Below are positions 21,957 to 33,539 of a stretch of 64,000 bases of DNA, one piece after another. Position 1 is the first letter of the stretch. Every line of letters starts with the position of its first letter. The stretch covers positions 217,999,741 to 218,063,740 of the forward strand of contig CM041465.1 of assembly GCA_023213395.1 (NCBI GenBank), given 5' to 3'. Position numbers and translations under genes: made by a program. The notes beneath the pieces were generated by a model. It had not been told where the DNA came from and did no database searches. It was given only the letters and a program-made list of their open reading frames with translations. This stretch comes from Cycas panzhihuaensis (lineage: Eukaryota; Cycadophyta).

Positions 21957-22230
21957 TGAGTGGTTGTCTTAATTGACTCAGGAAGCACCCACAATTTCAT
22001 CAATAGGAAACTAACTGAAGAGCTCAATTGTTTTCCATATCTAGTAAAAAACTTCCAAGTCATGGTCACTAATGGGAGAACACTATCTTGTGGTAGAAAA
22101 TGCCATAATATCAAGCTTACCATAGGAGAGTCTTATTTATCTACTTCAATATTTCTAATTCCTGTCATAGGTGTCGATGTGGTTTTAGGAGTTTAATGGT
22201 TGAAGATACTTGGTACCATTCAACTTAACC
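21957..22230 (+). pseudogene. Ty3/gypsy aspartic protease
   Basis: VVLIDSGSTHNFINRKL carries an intact DSGS active site. It is followed by FQVMVTNGRTLSCGRKCHNI and then SIFLIPVIGVDVVLGV. Then comes a stop where Gln is expected, and WLKILGTI, the conserved end of the domain. This is the best-preserved catalytic domain of the element. Confidence 0.92.
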
Positions 22231-22499
22231 TACAATAGTTATTCATTTGATTTAACTTAGAAGGTCAAGAGTACCAACTTAATGGAATCACCCTACCCCT
22301 ATCACAATTCGTCAACTCATATAGGATGGAGAAGTTGATACAAAATGGAAGAATATGGCTAATTGCAAGGTGTTATCTAACATAGGTCAACTGCCCTTAA
22401 TTAGAGAAGATACAACTTATAATAATCACCTGTTATTAGAATTATAAGAAGTTCTACTCAACCGTCCTTAGGTCTTTGATGAAGACCGCAAGGGACTTC

Positions 22500-22955
22500 C
22501 ATCATAACAAGAGGAGGAACATGCCATCGAGATTGTCCCTAGGAGTCACCCACCTAACATATGACCATATGAGTATTTGTACCAATAAAAGAATGAAATT
22601 AAAAGGTTGGTATATAAATTGCTAGATGCAAGGGTCACCTAAGAGAGTAAAACTGGCTTTTCTACCCTAGTCATACTAGTTAGAAAAAAGGATGGGTCAT
22701 TCCAGATGTGTGTTAATTATAGGGAGTTAAACAAAATCACAATCAAGGATAAATTCCCTATTTTAGTGATTGATGAATTACATAGTGCAACTATATTCAC
22801 ATCCTTGGATCTTTGGTCTAGCTATTACTAAATGAGGGTCAAGATAGAAGATGTGTATAAAATAGCCTTTCAAACCCATGAAGGTCACTATGAATTTTTA
22901 GTCATGCCCTTTGGCCTTACTAATACACCAACCATAAAAAATTATATCATGTAGA
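22500..22955 (+). pseudogene. Ty3/gypsy reverse transcriptase, N-terminal half only
   Basis: Translation gives HAIEIVPRSHPPNI, then ILVRKKDGSFQMCVNYRELN, KITIKDKFPI, TSLDLWSSYY and [15 protein letters not shown]. That covers the fingers and the start of the palm. It breaks off after the MPFGLTN motif, before the YxDD box, and continues directly into integrase C-terminal sequence. A deletion has removed the catalytic YxDD, RNase H and integrase core. Confidence 0.9.
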
Positions 22956-22969
22956 CTTTAAGGCTATAA

Positions 22970-23460
22970 GCAATAGAGGAGCATCTACAACAACAAGCTA
23001 ATATACTTTGGATACTAAAAGATAACCTCAACTTGGCTCAATATAGGATGAAGTAACAAGTAGATAAAAAATGAAGTGAGTGGGAGTTCCAACTAGAAGA
23101 TGAGGTTTACATCTGCCTACAACCTTATAAGAAACCATCAATTAAAGGAGATACCAAACACAAGATTCTGCCAAGATTCTATAGGCCATATTAGGTCCTC
23201 AAGCATATGGGTGAGGTAGTTTATGCCTTGGAGTTACCAATAACATCCAAGCTCCATAATATCTTTCATGTATCCTATTTGAAAAGGTTCATTAGACAAC
23301 AACTACAGGCATAGACCGAACTCTACTTTTGGATGAAGAGGGAAAACTCCAATTGGTACTAGAATAAATCCTTAAGGTAAGGATGTGAAACTTACATTCT
23401 TGATAGATCTAGGAGTACCTCATCAACTACCATAAGAAGATTCAACATGGAAGGGTGAGA
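22970..23460 (+). pseudogene. Ty3/gypsy integrase C-terminal end
   Basis: Translation gives WEFQLEDEVYICLQPYKKPS, PRFYRPY, VLKHMGEVVYALELPITSKL and HNIFHVSYLKRFI. This is the GPY/F-type C-terminal module seen after the integrase core in Ty3/gypsy elements. It lies directly behind the truncated RT, which supports a single large internal deletion. No chromodomain was recognised. Confidence 0.88.
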
Positions 23461-23512
23461 AGATTGTTTAGGAATATCTAGAATTACTTAACCTTTGAGG
23501 ACAAAGCTTTTT

Positions 23513-23520
23513 AAAGGGGG
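23513..23520 (+). other. Polypurine tract of the 19.5-23.9 kb gypsy element
   Basis: AAAGGGGG, three bases before the 3' LTR start at 23524. Confidence 0.88.
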
Positions 23521-23523
23521 ATT

Positions 23524-23854
23524 TGTTATATATCTAACCCTCTTTTAATACATCTACCTTTCTCTTCTCTCTCTTTGATGTATCTTGCTCTCCTTCTTCA
23601 TCTTCACTAGTCTCTTATTATAATTATCCCACATGCATTAGTCAAGAGGGATGAGTGACCTTAGTAGCCTTATATATATATATACTCTCCACTTTTGTAA
23701 ATGAAATCTTTGAGCATTAAGGTATTGTGTATTGGAGGTTTCCCCCTTGAAGTACCTTAGTAATACAAAGTGATCTTGTGCTTGCGTAATTTTCTTAAGG
23801 AGAATTTAATTTTCATTGGAGGATTGGGCAATTGTTAGAGCAAACTCCATTCTA
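23524..23854 (+). repeat. 3' LTR of the 19.5-23.9 kb gypsy element (331 bp)
   Basis: Colinear with 19466-19863 apart from the extra copy of the duplicated segment there. It ends CCATTCTA, followed by the target duplication ATATC. Confidence 0.94.
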
Positions 23855-23859
23855 ATATC

Positions 23860-26439
23860 CAATTACATTCTAGTCCCATTTACACTCTCTCTTGTATTAT
23901 TGTATTTTATATTCATGGTTACTTTGAGATGTGTGCCACCTTGAAAAGTGTGACAGCATATAATGGTTGACCATTGAGGATTCTCACATGGTGAGATGTT
24001 ATATAAGTATATATGTTATCTTTCTCATAATTTAAAATTTAGTCATTCTTCCGTTATACACTACATCTATTTCTTATGCATACTTCATTCTTATTGTGTT
24101 TATTGTTTATCATTCACTCATTATATTCTTTATTCTTTGTACTTTATTAGGTCCACTTATATTACTTCTATCTTAATCCATCTTTGTGGTATCACAACTA
24201 TACCATAATATCTATAATATTGCCAACTAAGAATTTATGTATGAGATAGAGAGTTGATGTTTAAATAGATAATGGATGAAAAACATTTTATAAAATAGTG
24301 AAATCATCAAATACTGAATCTTTTTTGATATTATACAAAGAAGTTTTGATGCGATTTTGATGACCTATGCTAACACTTAACAACATATAAAAGGCTTGTT
24401 TAAGAATATTCTACTATTATTTTGTAAATTGATAGAAATACAAAAGAACAAGTGATGGATTGAAATTTCCAATTGGAAAAGTAGAATAGGAATTATTTAG
24501 GACATTGTAGTAAAGTTGTAACAAGATTTTAAAAGATCTCATTAAAGATAAGACAACATCCAACATTGGTAAAATTATTTATTAGAGTGTTATGTTGAAG
24601 TTTATTATTATTGTATATCCATAGGAGAGTTAGGGTTATATGCTTGAGGTACAAAGTATGCAAATTAAGGACACATGCTTTACATATGGGAGTAAGCACA
24701 ACTATGAAGTATCCAATATCATTGGTGATACTCAATTCCTTATGAGTGGTCATATCATTGTTTTTAGTTATGTCTAATTATGTATGATAATTATACTACT
24801 AATTTCATGTGAACTTTGAATTGGTTAGAATACCATTACCATAATAACAAATAAAAAATTTATAGTTTAGATATATTTTAATAAATTACCCAATATATAA
24901 TATCATATATTTGAATGTTTCACTTATTTCTTTGTATAAAATTAACAGGCTATGATTCTATAGTGGTCATTACTTCTATGCATTAATATTTAATATGATA
25001 ATTATATGTTTTTTTTCCTAATATATCAAGCTTCCTTGTTAAGATAATTTTTACTTAATTGATGAACCAATGGTCTTGGGATATTATTTTGTAATAAGAA
25101 TAAACATTTGATAATGATAAGACAATGTTTAAGAGGCTAAATTATAGGTGTAAAAGATGAAGAATAGATGACCTTTACATAAATCCAAGACCAAAACTAA
25201 GTGAACTAGACTTAAATAGGGATAATGTGTAAAAGTATATTAGCTAGTATGAATGTAAAATATGTCATCTACCATTAAGAATTATACTATGCTAGAAAGG
25301 TGATGAAATGGCATGATGGTAAAGAGATGATAAAAAATGTTTATAAAGTAAATAGAAAAGCATAACCATGTAAGTGATTAAGTGATTTGAATGACTAGAT
25401 TAGTGGCACCTAGATTAAGATGATTTAAATTATGATGACTTGAAATTCAATGTAAATACAAAAGACAAGTGAATTAATTAAGGAGAAGGAATAAGGGATG
25501 TTATTCATAATCTAGATATATGGCAATGGCAAAATGATGAGATGGTGAAGTCTATAATGATTGGGTGGGTGACAAATAAAGTCAAGATCATAGTACTTAA
25601 AATTTAATAAGGGACCATCTTATAAGCGACTCCAAATGATAGTTTTAGCATCTAAAGGCATTTTAGCATCTCAAGGCACTCAACTTTAATTTTGATAAAT
25701 GTTTGACATGCTTTAATAATTAAGAGTAATAATAAGAAACTTTGATCTTTCTTTAAGGTATTAAGGGCATTATATGGATTCTTGTAGATGGTTAGGGTTT
25801 AGTCCTAATGTTATGAGGGCTTTAGTTCCATGTGGTTAGGTTTAATATAAATAGATTATAGGTTCATGACCCATCACAATAACAAAAAGAAGAGAGAATA
25901 GAGTGATATTGACTTGAAATCTTGCTAGCCAAATCAATGTAGAGTTGATGTAGTAAAATCTTTTGATGTAGAAACACAGATACTTTGCTTTCAATTTGTA
26001 AATATGTATGCACAAGATAAGAAGATCTATATATGTAAAATTAGCTTTCCTTTATCAAAGGTAGTTAGATATGATAACTTATGTTTATAGAAAGTGATAT
26101 TTTCTATTAATTATAAAAAATATATAATTTACATAAATGGCATAAGAAATGTGGCATGCATAGAATCCTCTTAAATAATCAAGAGTAATTTTTATAAAAA
26201 GATAAAGTGCATCAAGCAAGTTATTTTAGCAATAAGTGGAAACACTAGTATTGCACTAAGACTTCTTCTCCATGAACACTTAAAGAATGAGGAGGTGGAA
26301 TGGTCATGAAAAACTAGAAATATTCACCAATCCTCCTTGTCTTAGTGTGGAAAAAGGAAAGTTCTTCTAGAAGTATAATTCCCTTTTAAGGATTGCAAGT
26401 TTGATTTTAGGCCTTATAATTAAAGAACTTCCTACTTAT
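23860..26439. other. AT-rich tract without recognisable genes
   Basis: Only short open stretches occur, for example a 70-codon plus-strand one at 23996-24208 and a 74-codon minus-strand one at 24753-24529. Both are low-complexity, hydrophobic and AT-driven. No pol motif, LTR pair or RNA gene was seen. It probably represents very old transposon-derived or intergenic DNA. Confidence 0.4.
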
Positions 26440-27168
26440 TTAATGAGTATTACATCTATGTATTATTGTAGTGTTGTATTTATTAGGTTAGATGACATAT
26501 TTTAAGCTTATACTTGGGAAATGCATAGTTTCATATATTTTAAATGTTTGTCTAGAAAATGAGTCAAGTTTGGTTATTAAAACATGAGAAAGGAAGTAAT
26601 AATTGTATATATCTATACTAGTTAAAGAGGAATTATGTTCACTTCTTATTGAGATAGCTATGGATTCCCTTCAATTACACCTAAAGGGAGTCTTTATCTA
26701 AATGAGTGATGATGTATTTCCTACCTTTGTATACTATGGATAACTTGTTTTGCATGCACCTTAGTCCATGCCAATTTGGAGTTTCAGAGGATGTTAAATA
26801 AGGTTTCTATGACCTCCTTTAGTTTCACTTAAAGGGATGTAAACATCATATGTAATACTCTCTCCCTTTAGTTTGACTTGAACGGATCTACATCCTTATA
26901 ATTGCATGGACTAAAAAAGCTATAGGCAACTAGAAAGGTAGCTAAGCATGGGATAAATTAGTTGAGGTTCAAACTACTTGATGATTATGATATAATAACC
27001 TCTTTATGATGTATAAATATTCTTAATGTAATTAAGAATGAGAAATAAGCCTTCTCTTCCTAAAGATTGTATCTTTAGATATTTCATAGTCAAAGTTTGA
27101 TCATATTGATTCATTAATTTAGGAAGGGAGTTATTGGGAGAATTGTTGACTTAATCCATGGAATGATT
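26440..27168. repeat. Long direct repeat, copy 1, left part (interrupted by the 27-34 kb copia element)
   Basis: Colinear with 38515-38828 plus 58367-58763. Shared segments include GATGACATA(T/C)TTTAA(G/A)CTT, TAAATAAGGTTTCTATGA, TTTTAGTTTGACTTGA and CTTATAATTGCATGG. The point that corresponds to the element A insertion is ACTTG at 26743-26747, uninterrupted here. Counting both parts, each copy is about 0.97 kb. The start is approximate; weak similarity may extend further upstream. Confidence 0.8.
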
Positions 27169-27609
27169 TGTTAGGAATGTTAATGTTACCTTTTTATATC
27201 ACATGTCAGAAATGTAAACTTAAGTCACTAAGGTCAATTTGATAAAGTTTATGTTTAATTATTGTTTATTATGTAAGTTCATTAAAATGAGCAACTGCCC
27301 ATTTCAACAAACCTCTCACTCCTTAAAAAGCTCCTCCTAGAATCTAGGAGGTGATCTAGTTGTCAAAAGTATGTCTTAAGGCTATTCTGAAGGTATTCTC
27401 TAGTATGAAGGAGGTATATTAGTCTAGTCAGGTTCTTATGTTATGTGCATATTTTCTTAGCTAATAGATCAACTTTAAGAGGTGGTTTTCTTCCCTAGAA
27501 GGCGTTTTCCACCTTCCAATCCATGTGTATCTATGCAATGTCTATTTGTGTATATTTTGTACTTTTCTTTTCATCCTAATGATATTGCATATGATACCTA
27601 TCTTCTACA
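27169..27609 (+). repeat. 5' LTR of the 27-34 kb copia element (441 bp)
   Basis: It starts TGTTAGGAATGTTAATGTTA and ends TATCTTCTACA. It contains the plant-LTR-like segment TTTCTTCCC..AGAAGG followed by TTTTCCACCT. Same family as the LTR at 6639-7072. Confidence 0.95.
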
Positions 27610-27621
27610 CGATATTAGAGC
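27610..27621 (+). other. Degenerate primer-binding site of the 27-34 kb copia element
   Basis: CGATATTAGAGC immediately follows the LTR. It is the initiator tRNA-Met PBS with three changes (TG to CG, G to A, C to T), consistent with deamination of an original TGGTATCAGAGC. Confidence 0.75.
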
Positions 27622-27661
27622 AGTTGGATTCAACTTGCTATAGTTGTGATAGCCTTTTAAC

Positions 27662-28340
27662 CCATGCTCTCTCCCTTCCCAATCCCAAAATCTCTTTCAT
27701 CCCTTTTGCCTATTGATGTCAAATTCTCCACATCCAGACCCTCATTGGAGGGTTTAACCAAATTGTTTAGGACAATGAGGGTTTCTGCAGGCTTGGTCTC
27801 TGTCGAAGGTTTCGAACCCCCAAGGGTTTTAATGTTCTTCTACAATTCGAGGAGCTTCTCTTTTATGTATTCCCCCAACTGGGGCTGTACATTAGACGAA
27901 ATCAAAGGAGGAAGATTAGCTCTATCTTTGCTGACTGTGATCTTGTGCACATAACCATGAGTTAAACCAAGCCTCATTTTCTTTTTCATTTTCTGTGGAC
28001 CCAATTCAGTACCATCCTCTTCAGAATCAAAACTCAGTAAGTTTTGAACTAAAGGCCTAGACCCCAATTTTTCTTTAGGCTTGTCTTTTCGATGGCTAGA
28101 ATTGAGGCTGATGAGTTTGTCATTGTCTGCAAAGCTAAGGAGATTCAAACCATGAGAGCTGACAAACAAAGATGAGATGTATTAGAATATCTATGTATGA
28201 GGAGCCTCTGCAATGGTTTGCTGGCTGCCATATTGGCTCTACCCTCACTGCTGCTCACCCGAAAGAGAGCATCCCTTAAGACTTGAACTGAAGTTACAAA
28301 CAAACAACATAAGAGCATTTTACCTACGTCATCATTACCC
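27662..28340 (-). pseudogene. ILP1: ILP1/GCFC-family N-terminal fragment, antisense within the copia leader
   Basis: The minus strand from 28169 gives a 109-codon stretch containing LNLLSFADNDK, SSHRKDKPKEKLGSRP, VHKITVSKDRANLPPLISSN and VQPQLGEYIKEKLLEL. A TAG follows where Gln is expected, and then KNIKTLGGSKPSTETKPAE and VLNNLVKPSNEG. Plant ILP1-like (GCFC-domain, PAXBP1-related) proteins have this order near their N-terminus: a lysine-linked LLSFADDE motif, HKITASKDR, SNVQPQAGxYTKExLLELQK and VLKGLxKP. Those proteins are nuclear and act in transcription and spliceosome disassembly. Only the N-terminal region is present, with no GCFC domain. Minus-strand sequence upstream ends TTTGTTTGTCAG before the frame, like a 3' splice site, and GTAGGTAA near 28337 could be a 5' splice site, suggesting a genomic, unspliced capture. 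It lies 40 bp behind the retroelement PBS. Confidence 0.75.
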
Positions 28341-28478
28341 CTAAGGAGTTATTGAACCTCTCATCACCACCAAATTGCCATTCAAAGCTGTAGAGCCATT
28401 GTTACTGCATTGACTTGAATACACAAATAAACAGGTAGGGTTTCCTAACCCAAATAAGATGCAAAATAAAATTAAATA

Positions 28479-28515
<37 letters not shown>

Positions 28516-29330
28516 TTCAATTAAACTAATTAAATGTTTTACCCCCCCTTTAACATTTAATCAAACGATTTAGTATAACATGAAAGAGATATAGTCTGGT
28601 CCCCCCCCCTTTTACATTTTAATAATTAATTCATGATGTTTAATCAATAATTTAACCCCCATATTTTCTTAAAAAAAAAAAAAAAAACTTTATAAGTGAT
28701 ATAATTAATTAAATCAAACTTAGTAAACCTTAGGATAACTTAATCAATTTAATCCTAATAATCAATTAAATCAAAGTGAGAACACTTCTCCACTTTTGAT
28801 TCAATTTAATACCTCTCCTTTTATTAATCATTTATTTTCTTTTAAACCTTTTAATTTAAATGCTAATATATAGTTATAAACCACCCACTTATCCATCATT
28901 TAATAAATCCATAGTAAAATTTTATGATTTCTTAAATTAATTTGATTTCTTACATTAAATTCCCTACATCCTCTTAATAAAATCATTAATCAACTTAATA
29001 CCTTTTTAAAAAATTAAGCTACATTAATAACAAGGGGAATATTTATCTCTAATTTTTTTTTTTATCTAGGGGAGGGCATCTACACAAATTATCTAAAATA
29101 ATAGTAATGATCTTAAGCACTTTTATTCATTTCTCTACCATAAATATCTGATTAAACATCTCTGTTAATTATCAATGGTAAATTAAAGATTTACTCTAAT
29201 GTTAGTGTTTTTTTTTAATCATTCCTTGCGACTTTATTTCACCTATATCTCCTTGTCAAAATTATTCAATTTTATCTCTAAACAACATTCCTAATTCTCA
29301 AAATGTCACTTATGCCAGGAACAACCACCT
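28341..29330 (+). other. AT-rich leader of the 27-34 kb copia element between captured fragment and gag
   Basis: No coding signature. It contains a (TA)n run at 28481-28512, short poly-C runs near 28540 and 28600 and a poly-A run near 28672. Its length is unusual for a copia leader and may include further captured or inserted sequence. Confidence 0.5.
28481..28512. repeat. (TA)n microsatellite
   Basis: About 15 TA units in the leader of the copia element. Confidence 0.95.
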
Positions 29331-29334
29331 GTAT

Positions 29335-30240
29335 ACTAATTCTAGTTCTAAACGGCTCAAATTATGTCAACTAGAAAAATCAAATATCCCATCAGCTTAA
29401 ACAACAAAAGATATGTGATATATTATAGGTGAATTTGCAAAATAAAAAGACAAAAAATTAGAAAGTTATATGGTCTATCTGATGAATTGTGATGGATCCC
29501 TAGGTACTATCCTATCGTCTCTTTCACCAGACATTAGTCAGTAATTCTCTGATACAGATGATCTTGCCACCGTCTGTAAAACTCTTAAGGAAAAGTATGA
29601 TAAGGTTGACACACAATAATTAGCTCTCCTATAACAATAATTATATGACCTCAAGTATGATGACTTTTCTAAAGTCAAAGATTTCTTATCCAAAATTTAA
29701 CTTATTAATAAAGAACTAGGGAATTATATTAAATCTACAATAAAAGTAGGTGATAAAGAAGAAAAAGTCACACATGCTAAAGATGATGATACACTTGCCC
29801 ATTTAGTAATAAACAAACTTCCGAAGCATTTTAATCTCTTCAAAACTTCTAGACAGCAAGTTGGTAATCTACTAGTAACCTTCAATTAGTTGATAAACCA
29901 ACTGATAGAACACCAAACAATGTTGATTCAAACCATAAAATTAAATGATCCTTCTTAGGCTTTCTTTTCAAAATCAAAACCACAAAATAAAACTAAACAT
30001 CAAAATAATTATAATAGTAATCCTAAGTTTCAAAAACCTCACAAAGGTCCACTAACTACTTCTTCAAATAATACTAAGTATTCTGGACCACTAAGATACT
30101 AGAATACCTCTAAACAATTCGTTCCAAATCAGAACACTGTAAATCCTTCATAGAACATCAATTGTGTTTATTACCACAAAAAAGGCCACACTATTGATGT
30201 CTGTAGAAATAGAATAGCTTCTGAAGCTTAGAAAGCCTCT
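29335..30240 (+). pseudogene. Ty1/copia gag with defective zinc knuckle
   Basis: Translation gives LNGSNYVN, a stop at the usual Trp, then KNQISHQLKQQK. This is the UBN2-type gag start shared by copia elements. Later segments DDTLAHLVINKLPKHFNLFK and SRQQVGNLLVT fit the same domain. The knuckle reads CVYYHKKGHTIDVC, so the second Cys of CX2CX4HX4C has become Tyr (TGC to TAC). Several Gln codons have become stops. Confidence 0.85.
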
Positions 30241-30329
30241 AAGGGAATTTAATCCTAACCCCAATCACATAATTATTCTTTAACTGCTTCAACCTCTGCC
30301 TTCATTTCTCCATCTAGTATATCACCATA

Positions 30330-30660
30330 ATGGATTCTTGACTCTGGTGCTTCCCATCATATGATAGGATATTAGGAGTATTTAACCACTTATCAATCTG
30401 ATACTAACTCTAAAGAAAAGATTTCTTTTGGAAGTGGATCTCAACTTAAAGTAAAAGAATTAGGTGATGTTACTTTGAAAGATGGTTCAATCAAGGATGT
30501 ATTTTACGTTCTTAGTTTATTCCCAAACCTTCTTTCTGTTTATCAAATCTGCTAGAAAGACTTTGTTATCAAATTTTAGAAAGATAAATTTGTTATTAAA
30601 GAACTTTTAAATAAATTCAAATCAATTACCTCTAGACCTATTGATCATAAAACAAATCTC
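30330..30660 (+). pseudogene. Ty1/copia aspartic protease
   Basis: WILDSGASHHMIG has the intact copia DSGAS active site. It is followed by ISFGSGSQLKVKELGDVTLK and then VFYVLSLFPNLLSVYQI, the usual downstream part (LxxVLYVPxLxxNLLSVxQL). A short cleavage domain between gag and integrase. Confidence 0.88.
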
Positions 30661-30724
30661 TATAACCTAACTAGTTTATAATATACTAAATCAAATTATT
30701 TTAGTGTCTTTATAGCTAAATTTG

Positions 30725-31684
30725 ACCCCACCAGTAAATTATAACATGCACGATTTGGCCATATTAGTTATGGAAAACTTCATTATCTAAAAAGACATAA
30801 TATGGTTCATGGTCTTCCACCCCTAACTACTATTTATGGTGTCTGCAAAAACTGCATAACAAGTAAGCAACACATAGATCCCTTTCCACATTAGACCCAA
30901 TTCAGAGTGAAAGTTCCACTTGAACTTGTTCACTCTGATATACATAGACCATTCTATATAACTTCATATTCTAGTAGTCATTATTTCATCACCTTTATTG
31001 ATGATTTTTTAAGAAATGTTGGGTCTACACACTCAAAACTAGAAACCAAATGTTTGACATATTTATTGAATTCAAAACACTTGTTGAAAATTAATCTAAC
31101 TTAAAAATAAAAAATTTTAGATCAGACAATGCTAAAGAATATCTAAGTAGCAAACTTATTTCCTTTTGCAAAAAATATAGAATTTAATTTCAACATTCTA
31201 TTTCTTATACTCTTAAATAAAATGGTGTTTTTGAATGCAAAAATCATACTCTAGTTGAAATGACTCGATGCATGCTACATGCAAAGAGTCTTGATCTAAA
31301 GTTATAGGCAAAAGTAATTGCTTGCTCTAACTATCTCCTAAATCATCTACCTAGTAAGAGCTTAAAGAATGTTGTGCCAGAACAGAAATGGTTTGGTCAT
31401 AAACCTTCAGTTAAACATCTTAGAATCTTTAGAAGTATTGCATGGAGATACGCTCCTAAAGAAAAGCATAAGAAACTAGATCCTAAAAGTCTAAAATACA
31501 TCTTCATTGGTTATAGTAAAGAAAGCAAAGCCTATAAACTTCTAGATCTAATCACGCATAAGATCTCAATCTTATGTGATGTAATATTTGATGAAGAAGG
31601 ATCCACATCAAATTCTACTTACATAGAACTCCCAATTGAGAATTTGTTAACTAACACTTATTTGGTTAACCCTTTAGAAAAATA
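30725..31684 (+). pseudogene. Ty1/copia integrase (GAG-pre-integrase, core and C-terminal part)
   Basis: HARFGHISYGKLHYLKRHNM is the HHCC-type pre-integrase segment. VCKNCITSKQH supplies the Cys pair. VPLELVHSDIHRPFYITSYS, then HYFITFIDDFLR, is the start of the DDE core. FRSDNAKEYLSSKLISFCKK holds the second acidic region, but in another frame. The open stretch 31374-31685 is the post-core part: PSVKHLRIFRSIAWRYAPKE, then SLKYIFIGYSKESKAYKLLD and ISILCDVIFDE. Frame changes and Gln-position stops break the domain into at least three pieces. Confidence 0.9.
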
Positions 31685-31959
31685 AGTTGCCTCTAATACG
31701 ATAGAATCCTTATCTATGCAAGTCAAGAATTGGATTTTATCCAAACCAACTACTATAGATTCCTCCACCCTACCTATTTTTTTAGATCAACCAATTACTA
31801 TCAAAACTTTAACAAACAAACAACCTATATAGGCACAAAAAACTTTTTTTGATGCTGGATTTGACATAGGTAATTGATTAGATACCAGGAGAATATGTTC
31901 TCAAAAACTATAAACTAATTATGCATTAATGGCTAAAATAATGGCCAGTAATGATCCAA

Positions 31960-32670
31960 AAATATTTAAATAAGCTAGTAATAATCTCATATGGCAGTAA
32001 GCCATGCAAGTTAAAATAGATGCTTTAAAAAAGAACTCAACTTGGGATCTTATTAGTTTACCACTAGGAAAGAATCTAGTTGATTCTAAATGGGTTTATC
32101 AAACTAAATTTAATTCAATAGGAGCTATTGAAAAACACAATGCTCACTTAGTTGCAAAAGGTTTTTCACAAATTGATGGTATCAATTATAACAAAACCTT
32201 CTCTCTTGTCACTAAAATGAATACTATCAAAACTGTTATTACTCTAGTAGCCAAATTTAGTTAGAAAATCCATCAAATGGATGTTAAGAGCACTTTTTTA
32301 AATGGTGATCTTAAAGAAGAAATCTATATGACTCAGCCTCTTAGATTTGTTGATAATCCTAACTTGGTTTGCAAGTTAAAGAAATCAATCTACGGGTTAA
32401 AACAAGCTCCTTGAGCTTGGTACATAAAAGTAGATGATTATCTTACTTAAAATGGATATACTAGATGTATTAGTGATCCAAACCTCTACTTTAAACATAA
32501 AGATAAGAATATTACCACATTAATTCTATATGTTGATGATACCATCATCACATGAACCTCCACCATCAATATTCATCAACTAAAATCGACCTTGATGAAT
32601 AAATTTGACATGACTGACTTAGGTCTTTTACATTATTTCCTCAAATTACAAATTTATCAAACTAATTAAA
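31960..32670 (+). pseudogene. Ty1/copia reverse transcriptase
   Basis: The open stretch 32004-32264 carries KNSTWDLISLPLGKNLVDSK, WVYQTKFNSIGAIEKHNAHL, VAKGFSQIDGINYNKTFS. After a stop it continues [33 protein letters not shown] and the catalytic box LYVDDTIIT. TDLGLLHYFLKLQIYQTN follows. YVDD is intact. The stops are Gln or Trp losses, with TGA at QAP-stop-AWY and IIT-stop-TST. Confidence 0.93.
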
Positions 32671-33465
32671 AAATAACAATATCCCAACCTAAATATATCT
32701 TAGACTTAATCAAAAGGTTTAACATGGAAAATGCTAAACCTGCTCCTAATCCCTTACAATTAGGAGTTAAGTTATCTACTGATTGTTCAACACCACGTTG
32801 TGATTTGACATTATATAGACAACTTATTAGAAGCCTAATTTATTTAACATATACTCGACTAGATATCTCCTATACTATTTCTCTATGTTCTAGATATATA
32901 TAAAAACTGCATGAGTCACATTGGAAAGCCACTAAACGAATTCATAAATATCTTCAAGGTACTATTTTTTATGGCTTAACTTATAATTTTTATAATAATA
33001 CTCTAAAATTAATAGGATACACTGATTCAGATTGGGCAGGAGACTTTGATGATAAAAAATCAACAGTTGGTTATGTTTTTTCTTAAATTCCTCACTTATT
33101 ACTTCGTCTAGTAAAAAGATATAGGCTCTAGCATTATCATCTACAAAAGCTAAATATTGAGCACTTATTGAAGCCAACAAAGAGGCTTTATGGATTAAAT
33201 CTCTTTTAAGTGAACTTTGTCTGTTTTCTAACTCTTCTATTAAACTTAAAGTTGATAATCAAGGTGCTATTGCTATTGCTACCCATCCCATTGCTCATTT
33301 AAGAACTAAGCATATAGAATTAGATCAACATTTTATACGTAATCTTGTTACTGATAATATTATTTATTTATCTTATTGTCCCATAGATCTATAGGTTGTT
33401 GACATTATTACCAAATCATTGACTGAAGTGAAGTCTTTAAAACTACGAGATTTATTGAAAATAAA
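32671..33465 (+). pseudogene. Ty1/copia RNase H and pol C-terminus
   Basis: SLIYLTYTRLDISYTISLCS, then SHWKATKRIHKYLQGTIFYG and LIGYTDSDWAGDFDDKKSTV form the connection and first RNase H motif. After a frameshift near 33085, SLSSTEAKY, a stop, ALIEANKEALWIKSLL, VDNQGAIAIATHPIAHLRTK and HIELDQHFIRN complete the domain. VVDIITKSLTEVKS is the usual pol end. The polypurine tract follows about 80 bp later. Confidence 0.92.
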
Positions 33466-33539
33466 AGAAGTCTCCATCAAAGGGGGATCAACATGATGAA
33501 GATCTTTTTTATCTTCCATATTAAACAAAAGTTAACATT

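Larger units (their letters stand above)
19466..23854 (+). mobile_element. Complete but internally deleted Ty3/gypsy element, TSD ATATC
   Basis: LTRs at 19466-19863 and 23524-23854 are flanked by the direct duplication ATATC (19461-19465 and 23855-23859). The PBS TGGTATCAGAGC is at 19866-19877 and the polypurine tract AAAGGGGG at 23513-23520. The interior, in order, gives gag, CCHC knuckle, protease and the N-terminal half of RT, then jumps to the C-terminal end of integrase. The RT palm end, RNase H and integrase core are therefore deleted. The 3' LTR ends in TA where CA is usual. The many stops in gag fall almost entirely at Gln or Trp positions. Confidence 0.95.
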
